A DNA stretch of 56,322 bases from Nocardioides sp. (GCF_029937575.1 NZ_JAPYPS010000024.1:1-56322), one strand, 5' to 3'. Shown: positions 27,211 through 38,486, counted from the first letter of the stretch. Notes: generated by a model not told the origin, from the sequence alone. Made by a program: numbers and translations.

Positions 27211-28328
27211 TACTCGAGCACCCCGGCCTGACGCATCAGGTCGACGTCGTAGGCCTCCTTGCGGATCCGCTGGTCGAGGTACTGCAGCGACGCCACCGCC
27301 GCGGTGAACGGCGCCACGAACGCCGTGGAGACCACGGTGGCCAGTCCCTGGCTGGCGATGAGCAGGAGCAGGGCGTTGCTCTCGTCGACCGCCAGCACCC
27401 CGAGCTGGCCGACGAAGCTGATCGGGAAGGACAAGATGCTGCCCGCGATGTTGACCACGACCACGGTCAGCAGCGCGATGCCGAACGTGCGCCAGAACTG
27501 CTTGGCCGTCAGCCGGTAGCCGCGGGCGATCGCGCCGGTGACCCCGACCTCCTCGAGCATGAGCGCGGGCACGGGCAGGTAGTAGACCCGGATCCAGAAC
27601 CACCACAGGCCGGCGACGAAGGCCGGCACGGTGAGCAGCCCCCACACGACGACGAGCACCGGGGGAGCGGCCACGGCCACGACGATCCAGAGCACGACGT
27701 AGAGGGTGATGCCGACCGTGGTGAGCAGGCCGAGCAGCACCGAGAGGCCGACGAGCCGCCATCGCTTGCCGGCCGTCGCGGCCCAGGCCTGTCCCAGGCT
27801 CAGCTTGCGGCCGATCGCCGCGGCGTGGGCCACGTGCGCGACCATCCCCGTCACGAAGATCAGCCCGATGGCCTGCAGGACTCCTCCGAGCGCCAGCGCC
27901 CCGAAGGAGGCGATGAGGCCGGCGACGTCCTCCACCTCGCCGGTGGTCGAGGACGCGGCGGCGTCGTAGGTCAGCCCGGTGGTGAAGGTGAGGATGGCGG
28001 TCAGCAGCAGGGGGAAGGCCATCGCGACGGCGGCGACCAGCACGGCCGAGCCGACGGTGGCCTTGGGGTTGAAGCGGATGATGCGGAACGCCGCGTCGTA
28101 GATGTCGCCCAGCGCCAGGGGGCGCAACGCCATCGCGCCCGGCTTGTGCGCGGCGCCGAGCATGCCGGGAGCCACCCAGCGCGGGTCGGGTGGCGGCGGT
28201 GCGCTGCTGGAGGGGGGGTACGCCGGGTAGCCGCCAGCCGCGCCGGGGGGCGGGGGAGGGCCCGGCGGCGGCGAGCCGGGCGCTGGGTAGGCGCCCCACG
28301 AGGGGTGCTGCTCGGGGTTCTCCGGCAT
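27210..28328 (-). CDS. Multi-pass membrane protein (glycerophosphodiesterase membrane-domain-like)
   Basis: 372 aa. A Pro/Gly/Tyr-rich cytoplasmic head (about 65 residues) is followed by LRPLALGDIYDAAFRIIRFN and six or so membrane segments, a pattern shared with proteins annotated as glycerophosphoryl diester phosphodiesterase membrane domain. No catalytic phosphodiesterase residues are present. First gene of the MoxR-DUF58 operon, matching the position of Rv3689 in M. tuberculosis as I recall it. Function unknown. Confidence 0.75.
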   Translation of the reverse strand: MPENPEQHPSWGAYPAPGSPPPGPPPPPGAAGGYPAYPPSSSAPPPPDPRWVAPGMLGAAHKPGAMALRPLALGDIYDAAFRIIRFNPKATVGSAVLVAAVAMAFPLLLTAILTFTTGLTYDAAASSTTGEVEDVAGLIASFGALALGGVLQAIGLIFVTGMVAHVAHAAAIGRKLSLGQAWAATAGKRWRLVGLSVLLGLLTTVGITLYVVLWIVVAVAAPPVLVVVWGLLTVPAFVAGLWWFWIRVYYLPVPALMLEEVGVTGAIARGYRLTAKQFWRTFGIALLTVVVVNIAGSILSFPISFVGQLGVLAVDESNALLLLIASQGLATVVSTAFVAPFTAAVASLQYLDQRIRKEAYDVDLMRQAGVLE

Positions 28329-28388
28329 GACGATCGTTGCTCCCTGGGTGCTCCGCTGGCGGGGACCGTCATCCTCTCAGGCGGGACC

Positions 28389-28880
28389 TCAGCGACTCGA
28401 CAGATGGCTGGGCAGCACGCACGCGGTGTCCAGGCCGAGGACCCGGTTGAGCCGTCCGAAGGCGATCCACGATCCCAGGCACATCGAGAGCTCGACGATC
28501 TCGCGATCGGTGTAGTGCTCCTTCATCCGCTGCCAGAAGGAGGAGTCGAGACCGTGGTGGTCCAGGGCGTAGCGCTCGGCGTACTCCGCGGCCAGCCGGG
28601 TGCGCTCGTCGAAGGCGCGCGTGAGTCGCCACTCGGTGACGGAGTCGGCGAAGTCGTCCTCGACGGTGACCCCGTCACGCTCGGTGCGCCAGTCCTGGCA
28701 GAAGACGCACCCGTTGATCTGGGCGATCCGCAGCCGGGCAGCCTCGAACTCGCGCAACCCCAGCGTCCCGTGGTCGTAGACGCTCTGTGCGAAGGTGGCC
28801 GCAGCGGGACCGATCCCGGGCACCATCTCGCCCCAGACGTACATGATGGGGTCCTTCTCGGCGGGCACGTCGATCTGCAT
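28389..28880 (-). CDS. Carboxymuconolactone decarboxylase / AhpD-like protein
   Basis: 163 aa, all-helical AhpD-like fold. The CxxC pair is in NGCVFCQDW, the redox motif of AhpD-type peroxidase proteins, with a downstream Glu/His pattern less clear. It may reduce peroxides or act on a metabolite; the exact reaction is unknown. Leaderless ATG start 6 nt after TAGTGT. It is divergent from the S10 operon, and its -10 box lies only 10 nt from the proposed rpsJ -35 box. Confidence 0.8.
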   Translation of the reverse strand: MQIDVPAEKDPIMYVWGEMVPGIGPAAATFAQSVYDHGTLGLREFEAARLRIAQINGCVFCQDWRTERDGVTVEDDFADSVTEWRLTRAFDERTRLAAEYAERYALDHHGLDSSFWQRMKEHYTDREIVELSMCLGSWIAFGRLNRVLGLDTACVLPSHLSSR

Positions 28881-28886
28881 GCGCAG

Positions 28887-28892
28887 ACACTA
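28887..28892 (-). promoter_or_regulatory. -10 box of leaderless AhpD-like gene
   Basis: TAGTGT on the minus strand, 6 nt before ATG 28880. Confidence 0.5.
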
Positions 28893-28902
28893 GACCCCGA
28901 TT

Positions 28903-28931
28903 TTGATCGCGGGCGGGATCTCTGCCAAGAT
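28903..28931 (+). promoter_or_regulatory. Promoter of the S10 ribosomal operon
   Basis: TTGATC, 17-nt spacer, CAAGAT. Predicted transcription start near 28938. Confidence 0.6.
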
Positions 28932-28937
28932 ATCCGG

Positions 28938-29295
28938 GTTGCCCCGGCTGGGTTGCCGGGGTGCGGCAAATCTTGACTTCTGAATCGTGTCTCCCCGTTC
29001 GGCGCCCTACGGCGCGCGAGCAGTCTGACGCGGTGCACCAGGTCCTGATCTGAGTCGCACCGCACCGGAGACCCGATCAGCCTGACGAACCGTCGGGCGC
29101 CACTCAACAACCCGCATGACCTCGTCCGGAACGATCGGACGTGGGTACGTCGCGAGAAACCTGCGCGACACGCCCGACCGCGGGGGTGGGAGTGGCGGGC
29201 AGCAGGCGGAGCCGACTCAAACCCGAGGACGCACCGGACACGCACGCGGTACCGACGTACCGACGAGTTCTAACGAGTAAGGACGAGAGAGACCT
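28938..29295 (+). other. Long structured leader of the S10 operon
   Basis: About 358 nt without a gene between the promoter and rpsJ. Hairpins seen: CCCCGGC/GCCGGGG (28942-28961) right at the predicted start, GCGCC-CTAC-GGCGC (29002-29015), CGTCCG/CGGACG with a 7-nt loop (29123-29141), and CGGTAC-CGAC-GTACCG (29247-29262) close to the ribosome site of rpsJ. Likely a regulatory leader; no known riboswitch recognised. Confidence 0.5.
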
Positions 29296-29604
29296 ATGGC
29301 GGGACAGAAGATCCGCATCAGGCTCAAGGCCTATGACCACGAGGTGATCGACACCTCGGCGCGCAAGATCGTGGACACCGTCACCCGTACGGGTGCGAAG
29401 GTCGCCGGCCCGGTGCCGCTGCCGACCGAGAAGAACGTGTACTGCGTCATCCGCTCGCCCCACAAGTACAAGGACTCGCGCGAGCACTTCGAGATGCGCA
29501 CGCACAAGCGCCTCATCGACATCATCGACCCCACGCCGAAGACGGTCGACTCGCTCATGCGCCTCGACCTGCCGGCCGGCGTCGACATCGAGATCAAGCT
29601 CTGA
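29296..29604 (+). CDS. rpsJ: 30S ribosomal protein S10
   Basis: 102 aa, the usual length; S10 is in the 30S head and is also NusE, a partner of NusB/NusG in antitermination. Contains [10 protein letters not shown] and the conserved [15 protein letters not shown] start after a purine-rich GACGAGAGAG. First gene of the S10 cluster, behind an unusually long leader. Confidence 0.98.
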   Translation: MAGQKIRIRLKAYDHEVIDTSARKIVDTVTRTGAKVAGPVPLPTEKNVYCVIRSPHKYKDSREHFEMRTHKRLIDIIDPTPKTVDSLMRLDLPAGVDIEIKL

Positions 29605-29614
29605 GGTTCTGACA

Positions 29615-30274
<660 letters not shown>

Positions 30275-30279
30275 GCCAG

Positions 30280-30918
30280 ATGAGCACCAACACCGTGAAG
30301 GTCGACCTCCCGGCCGAGATCTTCGACGCCAAGGTCAACATCCCGCTGATCCACCAGGTCGTCGTGGCCCAGCAGGCCGCGGCCCGCCAGGGCAGTGCCT
30401 CGACCAAGCGTCGTGGCGAGGTCCGCGGCGGTGGCCGCAAGCCCTACAAGCAGAAGGGCACCGGTCGCGCCCGTCAGGGCTCGACCCGCGCGCCGCAGTT
30501 CGCCGGCGGTGGCGTCGTCCACGGCCCCAAGCCGCGCGACTACGACCAGCGCACGCCCAAGAAGATGAAGGCTGCCGCTCTGCGTGGCGCCCTGTCCGAC
30601 CGGGCGCGCAACGAGCGCATCCACGTCGTGGACTCGCTCGTCTCCGGCGAGAAGCCCTCGACCAAGAGTGCCCTCGCGGCCCTCACGGGTCTCTCCTCGC
30701 GCACCAAGTTCCTGGTCGTGCTCGAGCGCAGCGACTCGCTGACCTGGCTCTCGCTGCGCAACGCCGCCGAGGTGCACATCGTGGCGGTCGACCAGCTCAA
30801 CACCTACGACGTGCTGGCCTGCGACGACCTCGTCTTCACCCAGGGCGCCTACGACGCGTTCATCGCGTGGGCGACCAAGGCCGGCTCCGCTGCTGTGACC
30901 GAGGAGGCTGCCCAGTGA
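30280..30918 (+). CDS. rplD: 50S ribosomal protein L4
   Basis: 212 aa. Its extended loop lines the exit tunnel; the [19 protein letters not shown] segment is conserved. In enterobacteria L4 represses the S10 operon; whether that holds here is unknown, though the leader upstream of rpsJ is long enough. Its stop overlaps the GTG of rplW by 3 nt. Confidence 0.98.
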   Translation: MSTNTVKVDLPAEIFDAKVNIPLIHQVVVAQQAAARQGSASTKRRGEVRGGGRKPYKQKGTGRARQGSTRAPQFAGGGVVHGPKPRDYDQRTPKKMKAAALRGALSDRARNERIHVVDSLVSGEKPSTKSALAALTGLSSRTKFLVVLERSDSLTWLSLRNAAEVHIVAVDQLNTYDVLACDDLVFTQGAYDAFIAWATKAGSAAVTEEAAQ

Positions 30919-31220
30919 GCACGCTGCACAAGGACTACCGCGACGTCCTGATCGCGCCGGTGGTGTCGGAGAAGAGCTACGGCCTCCTCGACGCCAACAA
31001 GTACACCTTCCTGGTGCACCCGGACGCGAACAAGACCGAGATCAAGATCGCTGTCGAGAAGATCTTCAGCGTCCGGGTCACCTCGGTGAACACGATGAAC
31101 CGCCAGGGCAAGACGCGCCGTACGCGCAACGGCCTGGGCAAGCGCAAGGACACCAAGCGCGCCATCGTCAGCCTCGCCGAGGGCCACCGCATCGACATCT
31201 TCGGAGGTCCGGTCTCCTGA
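30915..31220 (+). CDS. rplW: 50S ribosomal protein L23
   Basis: 101 aa, at the tunnel exit, docking site for trigger factor and SRP. Conserved [11 protein letters not shown] and the basic [22 protein letters not shown] start overlaps rplD (GTGA). Confidence 0.97.
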   Translation: MSTLHKDYRDVLIAPVVSEKSYGLLDANKYTFLVHPDANKTEIKIAVEKIFSVRVTSVNTMNRQGKTRRTRNGLGKRKDTKRAIVSLAEGHRIDIFGGPVS

Positions 31221-31248
31221 CCGGGCGCCTGACTAGGACGAGATAATC

Positions 31249-32085
31249 ATGGCTATCCGCAAGTACAAGCCGACCACCCCGGGCCGTCGTGGCTCCTCGG
31301 TGGCCGACTTCGTCGAGATCACCCGGACCACTCCGGAGAAGTCGCTGACGCGCCCGCTGCCCAAGAAGGGCGGCCGCAACAACCAGGGCCGCATCACCAC
31401 GCGGCACCAGGGAGGCGGCCACAAGCGCGCCTACCGCATCATCGACTTCCGTCGCTACGACAAGGACGGCGTCCCGGCGAAGGTCGCCCACATCGAGTAC
31501 GACCCCAACCGCACCGCGCGCATCGCGCTGCTGCACTACGTCGACGGCGAGAAGCGCTACATCCTCGCGCCGCGCGACCTGACGCAGGGCACGCGCATCG
31601 AGTCCGGTCCCACCGCCGACATCAAGACCGGCAACAACCTGCCGCTGCGCAACATCCCGGTCGGTACGACGATCCACGCCGTGGAGCTGCGTCCCGGCGG
31701 CGGCGCCAAGATCGCCCGCTCCGCCGGCATGAGCGCCCAGCTCGTCGCCCGCGAGGGCTCGCGCGCCACGCTGCGCATGCCCTCGGGCGAGATGCGCTTC
31801 GTCGACGTGCGCTGCCGCGCCACCGTCGGTGAGGTCGGCAACGCCGAGCAGTCGAACATCAACTGGGGCAAGGCCGGCCGGATGCGCTGGAAGGGCAAGC
31901 GCCCGACCGTGCGCGGTGTCGTGATGAACCCCGTCGACCACCCGCACGGTGGTGGCGAGGGCAAGACCTCGGGTGGTCGTCACCCGGTGTCCCCGTGGGG
32001 CAAGCCCGAGGGCCGCACGCGCAAGCGCAAGGCCAGCGACGCCCAGATCATTCGCCGTCGCAAGACCGGCAAGAACAAGCGGTAA
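31249..32085 (+). CDS. rplB: 50S ribosomal protein L2
   Basis: 278 aa, needed for subunit joining and peptidyl transfer. The conserved C-terminal [12 protein letters not shown], with its functionally important histidines, and the RNA-binding core [15 protein letters not shown] are intact. 28 nt after rplW. Confidence 0.98.
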   Translation: MAIRKYKPTTPGRRGSSVADFVEITRTTPEKSLTRPLPKKGGRNNQGRITTRHQGGGHKRAYRIIDFRRYDKDGVPAKVAHIEYDPNRTARIALLHYVDGEKRYILAPRDLTQGTRIESGPTADIKTGNNLPLRNIPVGTTIHAVELRPGGGAKIARSAGMSAQLVAREGSRATLRMPSGEMRFVDVRCRATVGEVGNAEQSNINWGKAGRMRWKGKRPTVRGVVMNPVDHPHGGGEGKTSGGRHPVSPWGKPEGRTRKRKASDAQIIRRRKTGKNKR

Positions 32086-32100
32086 CAGGGAGCTATTGAG

Positions 32101-32382
32101 ATGCCTCGCAGTCTGAAGAAGGGCCCGTTCGTCGACGGCCACCTCGAGAAGAAGGTGGACGCCGAGAACGACAAGGGCTCCCACAACGTCATCAAGACGT
32201 GGTCGCGCCGGTCGATGATCATCCCCTCGATGATCGGTCACACCATCGCGGTCCACGACGGGCGCAAGCACGTCCCGGTCTTCGTGACCGACTCCATGGT
32301 CGGCCACAAGCTGGGCGAGTTCGCCCCGACCCGCACCTACCGCGGGCACGTCAAGGAAGACCGGAAAGGACGTCGTCGCTGA
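32101..32382 (+). CDS. rpsS: 30S ribosomal protein S19
   Basis: 93 aa, binds 16S rRNA in the head with S13. [19 protein letters not shown] and [16 protein letters not shown] are conserved. Its TGA shares one base with the ATG of rplV. Confidence 0.98.
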   Translation: MPRSLKKGPFVDGHLEKKVDAENDKGSHNVIKTWSRRSMIIPSMIGHTIAVHDGRKHVPVFVTDSMVGHKLGEFAPTRTYRGHVKEDRKGRRR

Positions 32383-32812
32383 TGTCGACCACCGAACGCC
32401 GACGCACCAGCGCCCGGCGCGAGACGCTCCTGGGCGACGCCCCGGGCGCCTTCGCCAGCGCCAAGTTCGTCCGGATCACCCCGATGAAGGCCCGCCGGGT
32501 CGTCGACATGGTGCGCGGTCTGCCCACCGACGACGCCCTGTCGCTCCTGCAGTTCGCCCCGCAGGCTGCCTCGGAGACGGTCTACAAGGTGCTCGAGAGC
32601 GCCATCGCCAACGCCGAGACCACCGAGGGCCTGGACACCAGTGACCTGGTCGTCTCGGTCGCGATGGTCGACGAGGGCCCCACGATGAAGCGGTGGCGTC
32701 CGCGCGCCCAGGGTCGGGCGACCCGGATCAACAAGCGCACGAGCCACATCACCTTGGTGGTCCAGCCCGCCGACGTGGTCGCCTCGGCCAAGAAGAACGG
32801 AAAGGGTGCCTG

Positions 32813-32813
<1 letters not shown>
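32382..32813 (+). CDS. rplV: 50S ribosomal protein L22
   Basis: 143 aa, longer than the E. coli protein because of an N-terminal Arg/Thr-rich stretch of about 25 residues. Core features [19 protein letters not shown] and the exit-tunnel hairpin [12 protein letters not shown] are conserved; the hairpin is the site of macrolide-resistance changes and looks wild type. Overlaps rpsS and rpsC by 1 nt each (TGATG). Confidence 0.97.
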
Positions 32814-33637
<824 letters not shown>

Positions 33638-33640
33638 GCC

Positions 33641-34060
33641 ATGTTGATGCCCCGTCGCGTCAAGCACCGCAAGCAGCACCACCCCAAGCGCCGCGGCGCT
33701 GCCAAGGGCGGTACGTCGCTTGCCTTCGGTGACTACGGCATCCAGGCGATCGAGGGTCACTACGTGACCAACCGACAGATCGAGTCGGCCCGTATCGCCA
33801 TGACCCGTCACATCAAGCGTGGCGGCAAGGTCTGGATCAACATCTACCCGGACCGCCCGCTGACCAAGAAGCCCGCCGAGACCCGGATGGGCTCCGGCAA
33901 GGGCTCGCCCGAGTGGTGGGTCGCCAACGTCAAGCCCGGTCGCGTCATGTTCGAGCTGGCAGGTGTGGAGGAAGAGGTGGCCCGTGAGGCCATGCGCCGC
34001 GCCATGCACAAGCTCCCCATGAAGTGCCGCTTCATCTCCCGAGAGGCTGGTGAGTTCTGA
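33641..34060 (+). CDS. rplP: 50S ribosomal protein L16
   Basis: 139 aa, organises the A-site side of the 50S central protuberance. Starts [17 protein letters not shown] and has the conserved [18 protein letters not shown] and [14 protein letters not shown]. Overlaps rpmC by 1 nt (TGATG). Confidence 0.98.
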   Translation: MLMPRRVKHRKQHHPKRRGAAKGGTSLAFGDYGIQAIEGHYVTNRQIESARIAMTRHIKRGGKVWINIYPDRPLTKKPAETRMGSGKGSPEWWVANVKPGRVMFELAGVEEEVAREAMRRAMHKLPMKCRFISREAGEF

Positions 34061-34314
34061 TGAGTCAGGACACCAAGGCTCACGAGCTCGACGAGCTCAA
34101 CGCAGTCGACCTCGAGTCGAAGCTGCGCGAGGCCAAGGAGGAGTTGTTCAACCTCCGTTTCCAGGCGGCCACCGGCCAGCTGGAGAGCCACGGCCGGCTC
34201 CGCACGGTCAAGAAGGACATCGCCCGGATCTACACCGTGGTGCGTGAGCGCGAGCTCGGCATCCGCAGCGAGCCGGGCACCGATACTGATGGCACCGATG
34301 AGGCGAGCGCATGA
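34060..34314 (+). CDS. rpmC: 50S ribosomal protein L29
   Basis: 84 aa, a helical hairpin at the tunnel exit. Core [20 protein letters not shown] is standard. An acidic C-terminal tail of about 15 residues ([12 protein letters not shown]) is an actinobacterial extra. Overlaps the ATG of rpsQ by 4 nt (ATGA). Confidence 0.96.
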   Translation: MSQDTKAHELDELNAVDLESKLREAKEELFNLRFQAATGQLESHGRLRTVKKDIARIYTVVRERELGIRSEPGTDTDGTDEASA

Positions 34315-34586
34315 GTGAGACCAACACAACGATCGAGCGCAACGCGCGCAAGACCCGCGAGGGCCTGGTCGTCAGCGACAAGATGGACAAGACCGTCGTG
34401 GTCGAGGTCGAGGACCGCGTCAAGCACGCGCTCTACGGCAAGGTCATGCGGCGCACCAGCAAGCTCAAGGCCCACGACGAGCCCAACGAGTGCGGCATCG
34501 GCGACCGGGTCCTGATCATGGAGACCCGCCCGCTGTCGGCCACCAAGCGCTGGCGCGTCGTGCAGGTCCTCGAGAAGGCCAAGTAG
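34311..34586 (+). CDS. rpsQ: 30S ribosomal protein S17
   Basis: 91 aa OB-fold primary 16S-binding protein. Conserved [17 protein letters not shown] and [22 protein letters not shown] overlaps the rpmC stop. An 89-nt gap with a composite hairpin follows, the first sizeable gap after rplB. Confidence 0.97.
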   Translation: MSETNTTIERNARKTREGLVVSDKMDKTVVVEVEDRVKHALYGKVMRRTSKLKAHDEPNECGIGDRVLIMETRPLSATKRWRVVQVLEKAK

Positions 34587-34612
34587 TTCAAGACAGCCCG
34601 GCCCCGGCCGGA

Positions 34613-34656
34613 CAAGATGACTGGGTTCTCACAGGCTCGCGCCCGGCGCGAGAACC
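34613..34656 (+). promoter_or_regulatory. Composite hairpin (and weak -10 box) before rplN
   Basis: GGTTCTC (34624-34630) can pair with GAGAACC (34650-34656) around an inner GCGCC-C-GGCGC, or CTCGCGCC/GGCGCGAG (34636-34652) can form instead. CAAGAT at 34613 resembles a -10 box, but no good -35 was found. Confidence 0.4.
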
Positions 34657-34675
34657 GTGGTGACAAGGAGAAGTA

Positions 34676-35044
34676 ATGATTCAGCAGGAGTCGCGGCTCA
34701 AGGTCGCCGACAACACGGGTGCCAAGGAGATCCTCTGCATCCGTGTTCTCGGGGGCTCGGGTCGGCGCTACGCCGGCATCGGCGACACGATCGTGGCCAC
34801 CGTCAAGGACGCAATCCCCGGTGGCGGTGTGAAGAAGGGTGAGGTCGTCAAGGCCGTCATCGTCCGCACCGTCAAGGAGCGTCGTCGCGCGGACGGTTCC
34901 TACATCCGTTTCGACGAGAACGCCGCAGTGATCCTCAAGGCCGACGGCGAGCCGCGCGGCACGCGCATCTTCGGCCCCGTGGGTCGCGAGCTGCGCGAGA
35001 AGCGCTTCATGAAGATCATCTCGCTGGCGCCGGAGGTGCTCTGA
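34676..35044 (+). CDS. rplN: 50S ribosomal protein L14
   Basis: 122 aa, on the subunit interface. Starts [18 protein letters not shown]; conserved [19 protein letters not shown]. Preceded by GGAGAAGTA as ribosome site. First gene of the spc-type half of the cluster. Confidence 0.98.
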   Translation: MIQQESRLKVADNTGAKEILCIRVLGGSGRRYAGIGDTIVATVKDAIPGGGVKKGEVVKAVIVRTVKERRRADGSYIRFDENAAVILKADGEPRGTRIFGPVGRELREKRFMKIISLAPEVL

Positions 35045-35046
35045 CG

Positions 35047-35442
35047 ATGGCCCAGAACAGGCAGCAGAAGAAGGCCCAGAAAGTTCCCACCGTGAACCTC
35101 AAGAAGGGCGACACCGTCAAGGTGATCGCAGGCAAGGACAAGGGCGCCGAGGGCAAGGTCATCAAGGTGCTCCGCGAGGAGCAGCGCGTGATCGTCGAGG
35201 GTGTCAACCGGATCAAGCGGCACACCAAGGTCGTCAACCAGGGCGGTCGCGCCGGTACCACCGGCGGGATCATCACCACCGAGGCCCCGATCCACGTGTC
35301 CAACGTGATGCTGGTCGAGGGTGACGGCGTCACCCGCATCGGCTTCCGCCGCGACGAGGTGACCAAGCGTCGCCCCGACGGCTCCACCTACGCCGCGACG
35401 CGCTCCGTGCGCATCTCGCGCAAGTCCGGGAAGGAGATCTGA
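35047..35442 (+). CDS. rplX: 50S ribosomal protein L24
   Basis: 131 aa, an assembly initiator of the large subunit with a KOW motif ([20 protein letters not shown]). About 15 extra basic residues at the N-terminus ([12 protein letters not shown]) relative to E. coli. Overlaps rplE by 1 nt (TGATG). Confidence 0.97.
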   Translation: MAQNRQQKKAQKVPTVNLKKGDTVKVIAGKDKGAEGKVIKVLREEQRVIVEGVNRIKRHTKVVNQGGRAGTTGGIITTEAPIHVSNVMLVEGDGVTRIGFRRDEVTKRRPDGSTYAATRSVRISRKSGKEI

Positions 35443-36023
35443 TGAGCGAGACCACTGAGGGTGCTGTGATCGAGCAGGTCACCCCGCGCCTCAAGACGCG
35501 CTACCGCGAGGAGATCCTTCCCGCGCTCAAGTCCGAGTTCGAGATCGCCAACGTCATGCAGGTGCCCGGTCTGACCAAGATCGTGGTCAACATGGGTGTC
35601 GGCGAGGCTGCGCGCGACTCCAAGCTGATCGACGGCGCCATCCGCGACCTGACCGCGATCACCGGCCAGAAGCCGGCCGTGACCAAGGCCCGCAAGTCCA
35701 TCGCGCAGTTCAAGCTGCGCGAGGGCATGCCGATCGGTTGCCACGTCACGCTTCGCGGTGACCGCATGTGGGAGTTCCTCGACCGGCTGCTGTCGCTCGC
35801 GCTGCCCCGCATCCGCGACTTCCGTGGGCTCAACCCGGGCCAGTTCGACGGCAACGGCAACTACACGTTCGGTCTCACCGAGCAGGTCATGTTCCACGAG
35901 ATCGACCAGGACAAGATCGACCGTTCGCGTGGCATGGACATCACGGTCGTCACGACCGCCACCACCAACGACCAGGGTCGCGCGCTGCTCAAGCAGCTCG
36001 GCTTCCCGTTCAAGGAGAACTGA
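35442..36023 (+). CDS. rplE: 50S ribosomal protein L5
   Basis: 193 aa, binds 5S rRNA and contacts P-site tRNA. Conserved [32 protein letters not shown] and [15 protein letters not shown]. Full length with a short acidic N-terminal extension ([13 protein letters not shown]). Confidence 0.98.
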
Positions 36024-36030
36024 GGAAGTC

Positions 36031-36216
36031 ATGGCGAAGACTGCACTGAAGGTCAAGGCGGCACGCAAGCCCAAGTTCGCGGTGCGCGGCTACACGCGTT
36101 GCCAGCGCTGTGGTCGGCCGAAGGCCGTCTACCGCAAGTTCGGCCTCTGCCGGATCTGCCTGCGCGAGATGGCTCACCGGGGCGAGCTGCCCGGCGTGAC
36201 CAAGTCCTCCTGGTGA
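36031..36216 (+). CDS. rpsN: 30S ribosomal protein S14, zinc-ribbon type
   Basis: 61 aa, the short zinc-binding form (also called type Z, rpsZ). Two CxxC pairs, CQRC and CRIC, in [25 protein letters not shown] order, form the zinc site. Because this form needs zinc, actinobacteria often keep a second zinc-free copy elsewhere under Zur control; none is in this window. Starts 7 nt after rplE. Confidence 0.97.
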
Positions 36217-36285
36217 CCGACACCTTCCACAACCGCTGAAGGTCCCGTTCGCGGGAAACCACAGAAGAGAGAGAACACCCGACTC

Positions 36286-36687
36286 ATGACGATGACTGAC
36301 CCGATCGCAGACATGCTCACGCGTCTGCGCAACGCCAACCAGGCGTACCACGACCAGGTCGCGATGCCCTACAGCAAGCTGAAGCAGGGCGTGGCCGAGA
36401 TCCTGAAGCAGGAGGGGTACATCACCTCCTTCGACGTCGCCGACAACGAGGGCGTCGGCCAGACGCTGACGATCACCCTCAAGTTCGGCCGCAACCGCGA
36501 GCGCTCGATCGCCGGCGTACGCCGGATCAGCAAGCCCGGTCTGCGCGTCTACGCCAAGCACACCGGCCTGCCCAAGGTCCTCGGCGGACTCGGGGTGGCG
36601 ATCATCTCGACCAGCCAGGGTCTGCTCACCGACCGCCAAGCCAACCAGAAGGGCGTGGGCGGAGAAGTCCTCGCCTACGTCTGGTAA
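36286..36687 (+). CDS. rpsH: 30S ribosomal protein S8
   Basis: 133 aa, a primary 16S-binding protein; in E. coli it also represses the spc operon. Start [17 protein letters not shown] and C-terminal [11 protein letters not shown] are typical. An in-frame ATG two codons later is also possible. 69-nt gap to rpsN with a purine-rich AAGAGAGAG ribosome site. Confidence 0.97.
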   Translation: MTMTDPIADMLTRLRNANQAYHDQVAMPYSKLKQGVAEILKQEGYITSFDVADNEGVGQTLTITLKFGRNRERSIAGVRRISKPGLRVYAKHTGLPKVLGGLGVAIISTSQGLLTDRQANQKGVGGEVLAYVW

Positions 36688-36716
36688 TCCGAGACCCAGA
36701 TAGGAGACAGAAGCAC

Positions 36717-37256
36717 ATGTCGCGAATTGGCAAGCTGCCTGTTGCGGTCCCGTCGGGTGTCGACGTGGCGATCGACGGCGCGCTGGTGACGGTCAAGGGC
36801 CCCAAGGGGACCCTGAGCCACTCCGTCGCCGCGCCGATCGTGGTCGAGCAGGGCGAGGGCGTCCTGGACGTCAAGCGTCCCGACGACGAGCGCATCAGCA
36901 AGTCCCTGCACGGCCTGACCCGCACGCTGGTCAGCAACATGGTCGTCGGCGTGACCGACGGCTACGAGAAGAAGCTCGAGATCGTGGGCGTCGGTTACCG
37001 CGTCCTGTCGAAGGGCCCGACCCAGCTGGAGTTCCAGCTCGGCTACAGCCACTCGATCATCTTCGACGCACCCGAGGGCATCACCTTCACGGTCGAGGGC
37101 CCCACCAAGCTCGGTGTCGTCGGCATCGACAAGCAGCTCGTCGGCGAGACCGCCGCGAAGATCCGCAAGCTGCGCAAGCCCGAGCCCTACAAGGGCAAGG
37201 GCGTTCGGTACGCCGGCGAGCACATCCGCCGCAAGGTCGGAAAGGCTGGTAAGTAG
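36717..37256 (+). CDS. rplF: 50S ribosomal protein L6
   Basis: 179 aa, two related alpha/beta domains near the sarcin-ricin loop. Conserved [14 protein letters not shown] and the C-terminal [16 protein letters not shown]. Followed by rplR after 3 nt. Confidence 0.98.
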   Translation: MSRIGKLPVAVPSGVDVAIDGALVTVKGPKGTLSHSVAAPIVVEQGEGVLDVKRPDDERISKSLHGLTRTLVSNMVVGVTDGYEKKLEIVGVGYRVLSKGPTQLEFQLGYSHSIIFDAPEGITFTVEGPTKLGVVGIDKQLVGETAAKIRKLRKPEPYKGKGVRYAGEHIRRKVGKAGK

Positions 37257-37259
37257 TCC

Positions 37260-37643
37260 ATGGCTATCAAGCTCAAGCAGCAGAAGCACGCGTCCAAGCG
37301 CCTGCAGTCGCGGCTCAAGCGCCAGGTGCGTGGTCGCAAGCGCATCCACGGCAGCGCCGAGCGCCCCCGTCTCGTGGTCACGCGCTCCACCAAGCACATC
37401 ACCGTGCAGGTCGTCGACGACCTGGTCGGCAAGACCCTGGTCTCGGCCTCCACGATGGAGTCGGACCTTCGGTCCCACGACGGCGACAAGACCGCCAAGG
37501 CCACGCGCGTCGGTGAGCTCGTCGCCGAGCGCGCCAAGGCCCAGGGTGTCGAGTCGGTCGTCTTCGACCGCGCCGGCAACAAGTACCACGGTCGCATCGC
37601 GGCCCTGGCCGACGGGGCCCGCTCCGGCGGGCTGTCGTTCTGA
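37260..37643 (+). CDS. rplR: 50S ribosomal protein L18
   Basis: 127 aa, carries 5S rRNA into the central protuberance. Features [20 protein letters not shown] and the C-terminal [20 protein letters not shown]. Basic Lys/Arg-rich N-terminus. Confidence 0.98.
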   Translation: MAIKLKQQKHASKRLQSRLKRQVRGRKRIHGSAERPRLVVTRSTKHITVQVVDDLVGKTLVSASTMESDLRSHDGDKTAKATRVGELVAERAKAQGVESVVFDRAGNKYHGRIAALADGARSGGLSF

Positions 37644-37673
37644 GCCAGTAGAGAACTAGGGAGATAGAGACTC

Positions 37674-38303
37674 ATGAGCGGAGCTCAGCGCGGACAGCGT
37701 GGGGGCGGCGATCGTCAGGGCCGTGGACGCGACGGAGGTCGCGGACAGGGTGCTGAGAAGAGCCAGTACCTCGAGCGCGTCGTAGCCATCAACCGTGTCG
37801 CCAAGGTCGTCAAGGGTGGTCGTCGCTTCAGCTTCACCGCCCTGGTGGTCGTCGGTGACGGTGACGGCATGGTCGGTGTCGGCTACGGCAAGGCCAAGGA
37901 GGTGCCCGCGGCGATCGCCAAGGGCGTCGAGGAGGCGAAGAAGGCATTCTTCCGCGTCCCTCGCATCCAGGGCACCATCCCGCACCCGGTCCAGGGTGAG
38001 AAGGCAGCCGGTGTCGTGTTCCTGCGGCCCGCCTCGCCCGGTACCGGTGTCATCGCCGGTGGTCCGGTGCGCGCGGTCCTGGAGTGCGCCGGCATCCATG
38101 ACGTCCTCAGCAAGTCGCTGGGGTCGTCCAACCAGATCAACATCGTGCACGCGACCGTCGAGGCGCTGCGGATGCTCGAGCGTCCCGAGGCCGTCGCCTC
38201 GCGTCGTGGCCTGCCGGTCGAGGACGTCGCCCCGGCGGCGCTCCTGCGAGCCCAGGCCGAGGGCGAGAAGGCCGCTGCGGCCGCCACGGGGGTGTCCTCC
38301 TGA
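37674..38303 (+). CDS. rpsE: 30S ribosomal protein S5
   Basis: 209 aa, at the mRNA entry site, important for decoding accuracy. Two-domain core ([34 protein letters not shown]). It has an N-terminal Gly/Arg/Gln-rich extension of about 30 residues and a short Ala-rich tail not found in E. coli. Overlaps rpmD by 1 nt (TGATG). Confidence 0.97.
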   Translation: MSGAQRGQRGGGDRQGRGRDGGRGQGAEKSQYLERVVAINRVAKVVKGGRRFSFTALVVVGDGDGMVGVGYGKAKEVPAAIAKGVEEAKKAFFRVPRIQGTIPHPVQGEKAAGVVFLRPASPGTGVIAGGPVRAVLECAGIHDVLSKSLGSSNQINIVHATVEALRMLERPEAVASRRGLPVEDVAPAALLRAQAEGEKAAAAATGVSS

Positions 38304-38485
38304 TGGCGCAGCTCAAGATCCAGCAGCACCGCTCCACGATCGGGTGCAAGCCCAACCAGCGCGACACCGTTCGCTCGCTGGGGCTCAAGCGGATCGGTGA
38401 CGTGGTCGTCAAGGAGGACCGCCCCGAGATCCGGGGCATGGTCCACACCGTTCGTCACCTCGTGACGGTCGAGGAGGTCAACTGA
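38303..38485 (+). CDS. rpmD: 50S ribosomal protein L30
   Basis: 60 aa, the usual size. Conserved [20 protein letters not shown] and a C-terminal [10 protein letters not shown]. Sits between rpsE and rplO as in most bacteria. Confidence 0.96.
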   Translation: MAQLKIQQHRSTIGCKPNQRDTVRSLGLKRIGDVVVKEDRPEIRGMVHTVRHLVTVEEVN

Positions 38486-38486
38486 C

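Noticed and set aside
28973..29001. Second promoter for rpsJ starting with TTGACT
   Set aside because: The -35 is good, but the positions 16-18 nt downstream (around CGTTCG) do not resemble a -10 box.
29382..29396. Second copy of the palindrome CACCCGTACGGGTG
   Set aside because: It lies within rpsJ coding sequence and encodes conserved residues, so it is most likely chance; it also weakens the case for the copy at 8297.
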